Assembly (NCBI RefSeq): GCF_900116555.1
Contig: NZ_FPAT01000006.1
Span: 1 to 64,000, forward strand
DNA length: 64,000 nucleotides
Source of the DNA: Actinopolyspora lacussalsi subsp. righensis
GTDB lineage: Bacteria; Actinomycetota; Actinomycetes; Mycobacteriales; Pseudonocardiaceae
Direction: 5' to 3'
The position numbers were made by a program, and so were the translations under genes. The stretch's first letter is position 1. The number at the start of each line of letters is the position of its first letter. The notes below the pieces were generated by a model, which saw only the letters and a program-made list of their open reading frames with translations, was not told where the DNA came from and made no database searches. This document shows positions 1 to 7,144 of the stretch, in pieces.

Positions 1-105
1 GCGCTGGACGAACTCTCGGCCGCGCTGCGCGAGTACCGCGACGCTCCCACCGAGGCGGAGACGGACGAGGACGGGCCGCCCACGATCGTGGACCCCGACT
101 CGTGA
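1..105 (+). CDS. C-terminal end of an unknown protein (partial)
   Basis: The window opens inside this gene. Only the last 34 codons are visible, ending in TGA at 103-105. The tail is acidic and proline-containing, ending in IVDPDS, and looks like a disordered C-terminus. No domain can be recognised from so little sequence. It is on the same strand as the toxin genes that start about 400 bp downstream, so it could belong to the same accessory locus, but nothing visible proves this. Confidence 0.55.
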   Translation, partial: ALDELSAALREYRDAPTEAETDEDGPPTIVDPDS

Positions 106-499
106 CCGCCCGGAAGAACCGGCCCTACCTCGGCCGACACGGGTTCCGCCCCTGCCGACTACCGGGACACGTGCCCGTGTTGTCCGGCGATCTCGCGGTA
201 CCGGGGCCGCACTCGGTGCGGACCCCTGGCGGTTACCGCCATGACGGAGGTACCTGCTCGGTGAGCAACGACGGAGCGACACCCCGCGGGTGGTTCCGCG
301 ACCAGACCACTCTTGCTCGCATTCTCGCCGGTCTCCGCGCCCTGTGAGCCACGGCTCGGCACCGTGGAGACCCCGATCTCCGGTGCTGGGCCGTCCGGCC
401 GGTCTATCCCCTTCCCCGTCCGGTCGGGCGGTATCCAGAACTGGGGCTAGTCGCCTCACCCGCCCTGGCTGTCGTCCCCTGCTGATAGGAGAGCTCGTG
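106..499. other. Intergenic stretch upstream of the toxin locus
   Basis: No convincing gene is seen here. The open frames that cross it lack a ribosome-binding site and read as arginine- and proline-rich low-quality protein. It presumably carries the promoter of the small helical protein and toxin genes. The only clear signal is an AGGAGAG ribosome-binding site at 487-493. Confidence 0.4.
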
Positions 500-748
500 A
501 TGCTCGGCGAGATCCGTGGACAGCTTCAGCAGATCATCGACACCGCGCCCGCAGGCGAGTTACAGGCCATACAGACCACGCTCGACGAGCTACATGGGCA
601 GCTGAACCAGGTGGCCGGGACCAGCACCAACCACGACGTGCGGCAAGCGCTCCAACTTCTCGGGACTGCCCACGAGAAAGCGGGAGAAGCCGTGCAGGCG
701 GCGATGGAGGCAGCCGAGCACGTCCGTTCGTTCTCCGCCGTGCTGTGA
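500..748 (+). CDS. Small helical protein resembling the toxin's N-terminal domain
   Basis: An 82-residue protein predicted to be almost entirely alpha-helical, with heptad-like leucine spacing. ATG at 500 is chosen because AGGAGAG ends 6 nt upstream; a GTG at 497 is the alternative. It ends 10 bp before the toxin gene, so the two are probably co-transcribed. Its second half follows the same pattern as toxin residues about 40-85: a Gly/Thr/Ser turn, then a helix with an A-x-x-LL motif, then a helix ending in S-x-x-A-x-L. I infer a stand-alone copy of the toxin's leading domain, perhaps a partner, chaperone or targeting module. No named family is recognised with confidence. Confidence 0.6.
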   Translation: MLGEIRGQLQQIIDTAPAGELQAIQTTLDELHGQLNQVAGTSTNHDVRQALQLLGTAHEKAGEAVQAAMEAAEHVRSFSAVL

Positions 749-758
749 GGAGCCCGCC

Positions 759-1496
759 ATGTCCCATGTGGAGGAGGTGGGCAACACCCTCGCCGCCATG
801 CTCGGGCGGCTGCCGCCGGAGCAGCTGCACCCGGCAAGGGCCTGGATCGAGGAATACGCCCTACCCACCCTGACCGAGATCGGCCAGGGCAGCACCTCCC
901 CCGAACTGGCCGAGGCCGTGGCGCTGCTCGACCAGGCTCGCGAGCTCATCGACGACGTACTCGCGCTGTCCGACAACACCCGAGGGCACCTGGTGAGCTA
1001 CCTCGCCACCCTCGGCGTGAACAGCGAGCGACCCCCGCCGAGCCTGCCGCACCCGTCCACCCGTCCCCGTGTCCCCACCGACTCCTCCCGGGATCGCTCG
1101 TGGATCGACCAGGTCCGCGAGCGACTGCCCGAGCACACCGGCGGGCAGACCACCGGACTCACCTACGACCAGGACGGCACCGAACTCACCGAAACCAGCG
1201 GACGCGAAGAGGTATCCGAGCGCGCCCGGCTGAACCTGCACGATTCCACTTGGTTCAGCACGGACGATCGCGGCGCCCCCGCCGTGTACACCCACGTCGA
1301 AACGAAATACGCCCAACGGATGAAAGAACGCGGGCAGACACACGGCGTCATCGTGCTGAACAAGGACATGTGCTCCGGGCAGCGCGGAAACTGCTACCAA
1401 GCGGTGCGCGCCATCCTGCCTCGCGGGTCCACACTGGTCGTCTGGGAACCCGGAAAACAGCACCCCGTCACCATCCACGGAGAAGCCAGACCGTGA
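759..1496 (+). CDS. DddA-like (SCP1.201 family) deaminase toxin
   Basis: A 245-residue polymorphic toxin. Residues 1-90 are helical, about 90-130 are a proline-rich linker, and about 150-245 form an SCP1.201-like nucleic-acid deaminase domain. The catalytic motif HVE is seen in YTHVETKYAQRM. The zinc cysteines are in MCSGQRGNC, followed by the helix AVRAILPRGSTL and the strand LVVWEPG, which is the usual order in this family. The characterised relative DddA deaminates cytosine in double-stranded DNA; that substrate is inferred here. The two cysteines are separated by six residues rather than two as in DddA. An Imm1-like gene overlaps the stop codon, as expected for a toxin-immunity pair. No signal peptide or secretion domain is visible, so the export route is unknown. 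Confidence 0.85.
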   Translation: MSHVEEVGNTLAAMLGRLPPEQLHPARAWIEEYALPTLTEIGQGSTSPELAEAVALLDQARELIDDVLALSDNTRGHLVSYLATLGVNSERPPPSLPHPSTRPRVPTDSSRDRSWIDQVRERLPEHTGGQTTGLTYDQDGTELTETSGREEVSERARLNLHDSTWFSTDDRGAPAVYTHVETKYAQRMKERGQTHGVIVLNKDMCSGQRGNCYQAVRAILPRGSTLVVWEPGKQHPVTIHGEARP

Positions 1497-1948
1497 TCAC
1501 GATCAGCGCGCCCACCGTCGTTACCGCAGTGACCGACAACGGGTGGCACTACGCCCACGAACCAGCGGAAACCGAGCAGCTCATCACACGCGTGCTCGAC
1601 ACACCAGCCCATCACGTCAGTCTGTTCTACGTCTGGGACCGCCCGTGCCGCTCCTGGCGCTCACTCGACGGAGAAGCGTTCCCCGACCACTCTCTACGGG
1701 TCGCTGCCGACCCAAAAAGTAGCGTCGCAGCGCTGAGCTACCACTACTATCACCACGAACTGCTGGACTCCTACAACCCCCACACCACCGAGGACACCCC
1801 CCCGCTGCTGTTCGACCCCGAAGGCGACCTGTGGTTTCCCGCCTCGGCCTCACTACCCCTTGAGCGAGTTCGCGAAGCCATCACCGAATACTGCCGCACC
1901 GGACAACGCCCCACCCGCGTCGAATGGCAACCCGGCCAATGGTACTGA
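1493..1948 (+). CDS. Imm1 family immunity protein
   Basis: A 151-residue acidic protein starting at GTG 1493, overlapping the toxin stop by 4 nt (GTGA), so translation is probably coupled. The C-terminal pattern of a large hydrophobic pair before a proline (WFPASASLP), then VREAITEYCRTGQRP, then VEWQPGQ is typical of Imm1 proteins. Imm1 proteins are known neighbours and presumed inhibitors of SCP1.201-type deaminases. The likely role is to bind the deaminase and block self-intoxication in the cytoplasm. An alternative is an orphan Imm1 directed at a sibling toxin, but the direct overlap argues for a cognate pair. Confidence 0.8.
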   Translation: MITISAPTVVTAVTDNGWHYAHEPAETEQLITRVLDTPAHHVSLFYVWDRPCRSWRSLDGEAFPDHSLRVAADPKSSVAALSYHYYHHELLDSYNPHTTEDTPPLLFDPEGDLWFPASASLPLERVREAITEYCRTGQRPTRVEWQPGQWY

Positions 1949-2038
1949 AGTAACCTTCGTAAGGACTACAACGGTGACGCTGTCTCAGGGTTGAGGATCG
2001 TGTTCCCCACGCGCACAAAATGTGTACCGCACAGCAGC

Positions 2039-2070
2039 GGGGCGGCTCCGGAGTATTCCGAAACCGCCCC
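2039..2070 (-). terminator. Hairpin 3' of the tRNA genes
   Basis: A GC-rich inverted repeat: GGGGCGG at 2039-2045 pairs with CCGCCCC at 2064-2070, with a further CGGA/TCCG pairing inside. It lies 16 bp beyond the 3' end of tRNA-Arg and suits a factor-independent terminator for the leftward tRNA transcript. There is no T-tract, which is common in actinomycetes. Confidence 0.45.
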
Positions 2071-2085
2071 TGACCTGCGATAATG

Positions 2086-2158
2086 TGCGCCCGTAGGGAT
2101 TCGAACCCCAAACCTTCTGATCCGTAGTCAGATGCTCTATCCGTTGAGCTACGGGCGC
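2086..2158 (-). tRNA. tRNA-Arg (anticodon ACG)
   Basis: The reverse strand folds into a 73-nt cloverleaf. The 7-bp acceptor stem is GCGCCCG/CGGGCGC, the anticodon loop is CTACGGA with anticodon ACG, and the T-arm contains GGTTCGAATCC. The genomic sequence continues ACA after the acceptor strand, so the CCA end is apparently added after transcription. It lies 39 bp downstream of the tRNA-Ser gene on the same strand. Confidence 0.93.
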
Positions 2159-2197
2159 GTGTTCAGTTGTGGACTCCCACCTGGGTGGGTGCCCCGG

Positions 2198-2287
2198 CGG
2201 AGGCTCCGGGATTCGAACCCGGGAAGGGGGGTTGCCCCTTACCGCATTAGCAGTGCGGCGCCATAGACCAGACTAGGCGAAGCCTCC
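2198..2287 (-). tRNA. tRNA-Ser (anticodon GCT)
   Basis: A 90-nt cloverleaf on the reverse strand with a long variable arm, diagnostic for a type II tRNA. The acceptor stem is GGAGGCT/AGCCTCC with discriminator G. The anticodon arm is CCGCA-CTGCTAA-TGCGG, giving anticodon GCT. The T-arm is GGGTTCGAATCCC. It forms a two-gene cluster with tRNA-Arg. Confidence 0.93.
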
Positions 2288-2409
2288 GGGTAGTTCCTCT
2301 CGGCTACTGATGTAAACCATACACACTCCCGCACGCCGAATTACAACGGGGGGTCGTCATTGACCGTCGTCGGTACCGACCCCCCGCCGCCGCACGGCAA
2401 ACGACCAGC

Positions 2410-4383
2410 TCAATCGCTGGTCATCTCGATGAAAGGTCGTAGTGACCCGGGGTTCCGCAAGGCGTCCATGCTGACCGCGCTCTCCGGTGCGGCCCCCGCG
2501 AGGATCTTCTTGACGGGCACTTCGAGCTTCTTGCCGTTGAGGGTGTGCGGTACCTCACCGATCACGACGAAGCGGTTCGGCACGTGCCGGGGCGAGAGCT
2601 CGTTGCGCAACCGCTCCCGCAGTGCCGGTTCCAGCGTCGCCAGTTCGGCGCCCTCCGCCAGCACCAGGAAGCACAGCAGTTCCCCGTCGGTTTCCCCCGC
2701 GCCGGAAGTGTCGATGACCAGCGAGTCGGAAACCTCGTCGAAGCCCTCGACCACACGGTAGAACTCCGCCGTGCCCATCCGGATGCCACCGCGGTTGAGG
2801 GTGGAGTCGCTGCGCCCGTAGATGACCAGTGAACCCCGCTCGGTGATCCGCACCCAGTCCCCGTGCCGCCAGATGCCGGGATAGGTATCGAAGTAGGCCT
2901 CCAACAGCCTGCTGCCGTCCGGGTCGTTCCAGAAGTACACCGGCATGCTCGGCATCGGCTCGGTCAGCACCAGTTCGCCGACCTCGTCGTGCGTCTCGTC
3001 CCCGTGCTCGTCGTAGGCGGCCACCGAGGCGCCCAGCATGGGGCAGGAGATCTCGCCCAACCACACCGGCACGTCGGGTGAGGCCCCGACGAAGGCGGTA
3101 CACAGATCGGTGCCACCGGAGACGCTGGCGATCTGCACGTCGTGCCCGACCTCCTCGGCGATCCAGCCGAACCCGTCGGCGGTCAACGGCGCCCCGGTGG
3201 AACCGACGGTCCGCAGCCGGGAGAGGTCGTGGTCCGTGGCCGGACGCAGCCCCCGCTTGCGGCAGGTCTGGATGAACGGGGCGGAGGTCCCGAAGTAGCT
3301 CACGCCGTGTCGTGCGGACAGCTCCCACAGCGTGTCCGTACCGGGATGCACGGGACTGCCGTCGAACAGCACGACGGCCGAGCCGGTCAGCAGCCCACCG
3401 ACCAGGAAGTTCCACATCATCCACCCGGTGGTGGTGAACCAGCAGAACCTGTCCCCCGGCCCCAGGTCGCAGTGCAGCCCGATCGCCTTGAGGTGCTCCA
3501 GGACGATCCCGCCGTGCCCGTGCACGATGCCCTTGGGCAGCCCGGTGGTCCCGGAGGAGTAGAGCACCCACAGCGGGTGATCGAACGGCACCGACTCGAA
3601 GGAGAGCTCCGCATCGGCGTGTCGTTCCACCATGTCCCGCCAACCGACGGTGTCCGACAGCGACCCCGCACCCGTCACGTAGTCGATCGAGACCGTGGCA
3701 CCGAGGCCGGGCAGTTGCCGCCGGAGCTCCTCGACGGTCCCGGTGATGTCGAACTCCCTGCCGCCGTAGCGGTATCCGTTGACGGTCAGCAGCACCTTGG
3801 GCTCGATCTGCACGAAGCGGTCCGCCACCGCGCGCAGCCCGAAGTCCGGGGAGCAGGAGGACCAGACAGCGCCCAGGCTGGCGGTCGCGAGGAACGCCAC
3901 CAGGGTCTCGGGGCTGTTCGGCACCAGCGCCGCCACCCGGTCACCGCTGCGGACTCCCAGCTCGACCAGTCCCGCCCTGGCCGCGGCCACTCGCGAGCGC
4001 AGCTCACCGAAAGTGATCGTCTCGCCGTGGCCGTCCTCTCGTTCGAAGATCACGGCGGTGCGCGCGTCGTCCTTGCCCGGTCCCACGCACAACGCGTGTT
4101 CCGCGTAGTTCAACCGTGCGCCGGGAAACCACTCGGCTCCCGGCATGGTCTCGGCACTCAGCACCCGCTCCGGGGGTTCGTGGAAGGAGACCCCGAAGAA
4201 CTCGGCCACGGCCGACCAGAACCCGGTCAGGTCCTCGACCGACCAGCGCCAGAGCGCGCGGTAGTCGGGCAGGTCCAGCTCCCGGTGCTGCCGCAGCCAG
4301 TCGCGGAACCTGCCGATGCGGGTCTGCCGAACCCACTCGGGTGAGGGTTGCCAGAGCAGCTCGGGTGTGGTGCTTGAAGTCAT
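2410..4383 (-). CDS. Acetoacetyl-CoA synthetase
   Basis: A 657-residue ANL-superfamily adenylate-forming enzyme that activates acetoacetate, and possibly related short acids, to the CoA thioester with ATP. An acetoacetyl-CoA synthetase N-terminal extension with W-x-P-S-P-E-W and RLNYAEHAL lies at residues 1-110. The AMP-binding P-loop is YSSGTTGLPKGIVHGHGG near residue 270. The A5 motif WxxTGWMMWN and the C-terminal lysine loop LNGKKLEVPVKK match acetoacetyl-CoA synthetase rather than acetyl-CoA synthetase. Length matches the family. It works in ketone-body use or polyhydroxyalkanoate/short-acid salvage. Probably a single gene, since the next gene on the strand starts over 100 bp upstream of it in reverse orientation. 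Confidence 0.9.
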   Translation of the reverse strand: MTSSTTPELLWQPSPEWVRQTRIGRFRDWLRQHRELDLPDYRALWRWSVEDLTGFWSAVAEFFGVSFHEPPERVLSAETMPGAEWFPGARLNYAEHALCVGPGKDDARTAVIFEREDGHGETITFGELRSRVAAARAGLVELGVRSGDRVAALVPNSPETLVAFLATASLGAVWSSCSPDFGLRAVADRFVQIEPKVLLTVNGYRYGGREFDITGTVEELRRQLPGLGATVSIDYVTGAGSLSDTVGWRDMVERHADAELSFESVPFDHPLWVLYSSGTTGLPKGIVHGHGGIVLEHLKAIGLHCDLGPGDRFCWFTTTGWMMWNFLVGGLLTGSAVVLFDGSPVHPGTDTLWELSARHGVSYFGTSAPFIQTCRKRGLRPATDHDLSRLRTVGSTGAPLTADGFGWIAEEVGHDVQIASVSGGTDLCTAFVGASPDVPVWLGEISCPMLGASVAAYDEHGDETHDEVGELVLTEPMPSMPVYFWNDPDGSRLLEAYFDTYPGIWRHGDWVRITERGSLVIYGRSDSTLNRGGIRMGTAEFYRVVEGFDEVSDSLVIDTSGAGETDGELLCFLVLAEGAELATLEPALRERLRNELSPRHVPNRFVVIGEVPHTLNGKKLEVPVKKILAGAAPESAVSMDALRNPGSLRPFIEMTSD

Positions 4384-4506
4384 AACAGCTTCCTAACCCA
4401 CCACCGCCTTCCGGGGCCACAGGTGACACCCGCGCGGTTCGACCGGAAATTTCCCGCGAATTCGCCGCCCGCGCCGGACGAGTGGCCCGGGAGAGCGGAG
4501 CTCCGA

Positions 4507-5211
4507 TCAGCGCAGGTGCAGATCGAGCCAGTTGCGGGCACGTTGCCAGGCCTCCTCGGCGGCCTCCGGATCGGTGTCGAAGCGGTGATCGGCGTTCGGG
4601 TAGCGCACCACGTCGGTGGCGGTCTCGGCGGCGGTCGCGGCGGCACGCAGCTTGTCGATCTCTCCGGCGGGCGTTCGGCTGTCCTGCTCGCCGTACAGTC
4701 CGAGCCAGGGGCAGCTCAGCTCCCCCGCGATGTCGACCAGCGGCGAGAAGCCCTCCGAAAGCGGTGTGACGATGCCGTCACCACCCACGGTGACAGCCGC
4801 TCCCAGCCGCCTGCTGGCGGCCACCATGAGAGCGGCGCTCCCACCGATGTCGAATCCGATGATGCCCTGTCGGTCGCTGGAAACGCCCCGATCGGCCAGC
4901 CAGACGAAGGCGGCGTCGGTGTCGGCGAGCACGGACTCGCCGGAGAGCCTGCTCACCTGCTCCGCCACCCGGTGCGGGGTTTCCTCGGTGGGGAGTTCGT
5001 CGGTGCCGTCCCGGTGGTACAGGTGCGGCGCCACCGTGAGCCAGCCCTCCTCGGCGAGCGCCGCGACCAGGACTCTCGTGTAGTCCGTCACTCCTCGTGC
5101 CTCGTGCAGGACCACGACGCCACCTCGAACCACGTTGTCCGGTTCGGCGACCGTCAGTCTGAGTCGGGTGTCATTGGTGAGCGCGATCGTCTCGGTCCTG
5201 GTTTGGATCAT
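4507..5211 (-). CDS. Dienelactone hydrolase family protein with Asp at the nucleophile position
   Basis: A 234-residue alpha/beta hydrolase of the dienelactone hydrolase type. The oxyanion-region Glu is in VVLHEARGV, the acid is in YGEQDSRTP and the histidine in NADHRFD. The nucleophile elbow, normally G-x-C-x-G-G, reads GFDIGGS, so the catalytic Cys is replaced by Asp; the codon is GAC. That could give an Asp nucleophile, as in haloalkane dehalogenases, or a non-hydrolytic protein. It lies about 120 bp downstream of the synthetase gene's start, on the same strand. The true substrate is unknown. Confidence 0.8.
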   Translation of the reverse strand: MIQTRTETIALTNDTRLRLTVAEPDNVVRGGVVVLHEARGVTDYTRVLVAALAEEGWLTVAPHLYHRDGTDELPTEETPHRVAEQVSRLSGESVLADTDAAFVWLADRGVSSDRQGIIGFDIGGSAALMVAASRRLGAAVTVGGDGIVTPLSEGFSPLVDIAGELSCPWLGLYGEQDSRTPAGEIDKLRAAATAAETATDVVRYPNADHRFDTDPEAAEEAWQRARNWLDLHLR

Positions 5212-5432
5212 ACGCGCAGATAACCACGCGAGGGTGAACTCCCGTCAACGTGCTGTGACGGAAAAGAACCGTGCGAATGTCGACATTACTTCGGAGGACT
5301 CATCCCATCATTGCTCTTTCCGGAGTAGAGACGAAGGGACGAATCGACCGAAGGTCCTGCCGCGAGCACGCGGCGGGATACTGTCGCACCGCGGCCCGTA
5401 CGAGCCGCCACGAGCAGAGCTAGGAGTGGTCA

Positions 5433-6485
5433 ATGAGCGTGCGCATCCGTTCCGACCTCGAGAAACTGCCCGCCTACGTCGCGGGCAGGACGGTGCCGGG
5501 TTCGGTCAAGTTGGCGAGCAACGAGGTCTCCGCCGGACCACTGCCGAGTGTGGTGGAGGCCATCACACGAGCGGCGCACGACGTGCACCGCTACCCCGAC
5601 ATGGCCGCGACCGAACTCGTGGAAACGTTGGCCGACCGGCTGGCGGTCACCACCGACCGCATCGCGGTGGGCTGTGGTTCGGTGGCGCTGTGCCAGCAGA
5701 TCGTGCAGGCCACCTGCGAGCCCGGCGACGAGGTCGTCTTCCCGTGGCGTTCGTTCGAGGCCTACCCGATCCTCGCCCGCGTCGCGGGCGCCGAGGAGGT
5801 TCGCGTTCCGCTCACCCCGGAACACGAGCTGGACCTGGCAGGGCTGCTGGCCGCGATCACCCCCGCTACCCGGGTGGTCTTCGTCTGCACTCCCAACAAC
5901 CCGACGGGGACCTCGCTGCGCCGGGAGGACCTGGAGGACTTCCTGCGGCGCGTTCCCCCGGAAGTAGTGGTGGTGCTGGACGAGGCGTACCGGGAGTTCG
6001 TGACCGATCCCGAAGCGCCGGACGGCGTGGAACTCACTCGACAGCGGGACAACGTGGTGTCGCTGCGGACCTTCTCCAAGGCGTACGGCCTGGCGGGGCT
6101 GCGCGTGGGCTACGCGGTGGGCGCCCCCGAGATCATCACGGCGTTGCGCAAGGTCTACATCCCGTTCAGCGTGAGCGCGGTCGCCCAGCGAGCGGCGGTG
6201 GCCTCGCTGAGCGCGAGCACGGAACTGGAGCGGCGCTGCGCCGAGATAGCCACCGAGCGAACCCGCGTACGCGAAGCGCTGCTCGAACTCGGCTACGAGG
6301 TTCCCGCCAGCCAGGCGAACTTCGTGTGGCTGCCGCTCGGGGAACGCAGCGCGGCCTTCGACGCGCACTGCGCGGAGAACCGGGTGGTGGTGCGTGCCTT
6401 CGCCGGAGACGGCGTGCGCATCACCATCGGTGCTCCCGAGGAGAACGACGCGCTGCTCAAGGCCGCGGCCTCGTTCCGGGGATGA
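5433..6485 (+). CDS. hisC: Histidinol-phosphate / aromatic amino acid aminotransferase
   Basis: A 350-residue class I/II PLP-dependent aminotransferase. The substrate loop KLASNEVSAGP, the segment FVCTPNNPTGT, the PLP-contacting LDEAYREF and the Schiff-base lysine in RTFSKAYGLAGLRVGY are all present. It closes with RITIGAPEEN, as in HisC. ATG at 5433 is preceded by GAGCTAGGAGTGG. The closest mycobacterial analogue in this chromosomal neighbourhood is Rv3772, annotated hisC2 or the phenylalanine aminotransferase Pat. It could therefore act on histidinol phosphate, phenylpyruvate, or both. It is not in a his operon here. Confidence 0.87.
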   Translation: MSVRIRSDLEKLPAYVAGRTVPGSVKLASNEVSAGPLPSVVEAITRAAHDVHRYPDMAATELVETLADRLAVTTDRIAVGCGSVALCQQIVQATCEPGDEVVFPWRSFEAYPILARVAGAEEVRVPLTPEHELDLAGLLAAITPATRVVFVCTPNNPTGTSLRREDLEDFLRRVPPEVVVVLDEAYREFVTDPEAPDGVELTRQRDNVVSLRTFSKAYGLAGLRVGYAVGAPEIITALRKVYIPFSVSAVAQRAAVASLSASTELERRCAEIATERTRVREALLELGYEVPASQANFVWLPLGERSAAFDAHCAENRVVVRAFAGDGVRITIGAPEENDALLKAAASFRG

Positions 6486-6517
6486 CCTCGGACGGCCTGG
6501 GGCGTCCTCCCGACGAA

Positions 6518-6598
6518 ACGGACCCCGTACCGCTCCCCTCGGACCGGTCGCTCCACTGCGGAGGCGACAGCCCTTCGGGAACGAGTACGGGGTCCCGT
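6518..6598. terminator. Inverted repeat between convergent genes
   Basis: ACGG-A-CCCCGTAC at 6518-6530 is complementary to GTACGGGG-TC-CCGT at 6585-6598, with a structured loop of about 54 nt. It lies between the convergent aminotransferase and chaplin-like genes and could end transcription from both sides. Confidence 0.4.
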
Positions 6599-6608
6599 TC
6601 GGTGACCG

Positions 6609-7070
6609 TCAGCCGGTGACGGCGGCGTGCCCCTCGTGGCTCACCGGAGTGGGAGCGGCGGGCATCTCCTCCTTCGGCTCGCCCGGCTTCTCCGGGTTGT
6701 CGGGCTTCTCGGGTTCCTTGGGCTCCTCCGGCTTCTCGGGTTCCTTGGGCTCCTCCGGCTCCTCGGGCTCCTCGGGCTCCTCGGGTTCCTTGGGCTCCTC
6801 CGGCTCCTCGGGCCCCTCGTCGCCGGTCTTGGGGTGATCGACCACCGGCGCGTTGACGCACTCGGAGGACTGGCTCGAAAGGACGTTGGCTACGACCCCC
6901 AGCACGGCGACGTTGTTACCGCAGAGCTGGACCGGCAGCACACTGGCGTTGTTGTCGTTGCCGACGTTGATGCCGTCGTTGTCGACACTGTCCGCCAGAG
7001 CCGGAGTGCCCGCGATCAGCAGACCCGCCGTCGCGGCCACGCTTCCCGCGAAGTATGTCTTCTTGGCCAC
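6609..7070 (-). CDS. Chaplin-like secreted protein with Glu-Pro-rich tail
   Basis: A 153-residue protein with a signal peptide ending near ALA-DS. The segment of about 45 residues after it (DNDGINVGNDNN, then VLPVQLCGNNVAVLGV, then a second Cys about 20 residues on) resembles a chaplin domain. Chaplins are small surface amyloids that coat aerial hyphae and lower surface tension. A tail of about 70 residues made of Glu-Pro-Glu/Lys triplets follows, with no LPxTG sorting signal. GTG at 7070 is chosen because GAAGGAAG lies 7 nt upstream; GTG at 7076 is possible. The tail is encoded by short tandem DNA repeats. I infer the tail spans or contacts the wall. Confidence 0.7.
   Translation of the reverse strand: MAKKTYFAGSVAATAGLLIAGTPALADSVDNDGINVGNDNNASVLPVQLCGNNVAVLGVVANVLSSQSSECVNAPVVDHPKTGDEGPEEPEEPKEPEEPEEPEEPEEPKEPEKPEEPKEPEKPDNPEKPGEPKEEMPAAPTPVSHEGHAAVTG
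6678..6825 (-). repeat. Tandem 9/18-bp repeats coding the Glu-Pro tail
   Basis: Imperfect tandem copies of 9-bp and 18-bp units such as CTCCTCGGGTTCCTTGGG, read on the other strand as Glu-Glu-Pro and Lys-Glu-Pro, make up the tail of the chaplin-like gene. Such runs vary easily in copy number through slippage. Confidence 0.75.
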
Positions 7071-7144
7071 TGTCACACTTCCTTCGTCGAATACCTGCGG
7101 ATTTCGCACGGTGAGCCGGCGAAAACGCCTCACCGTCCGCCCAC

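Noticed and set aside
102..362. Short frames on both strands before the toxin locus
   Set aside because: They overlap each other, lack ribosome-binding sites, and encode Arg/Pro/Gly-rich sequence with no helix or motif pattern.
1949..2287. tRNA-Arg and tRNA-Ser beside the toxin-immunity pair considered as an island attachment site
   Set aside because: No integrase, no direct repeat of a tRNA 3' end and no clear composition shift was found within the visible part.
6609..6690. C-terminal sorting signal on the chaplin-like protein
   Set aside because: There is no LPxTG motif, hydrophobic segment or basic tail after the Glu-Pro repeats.
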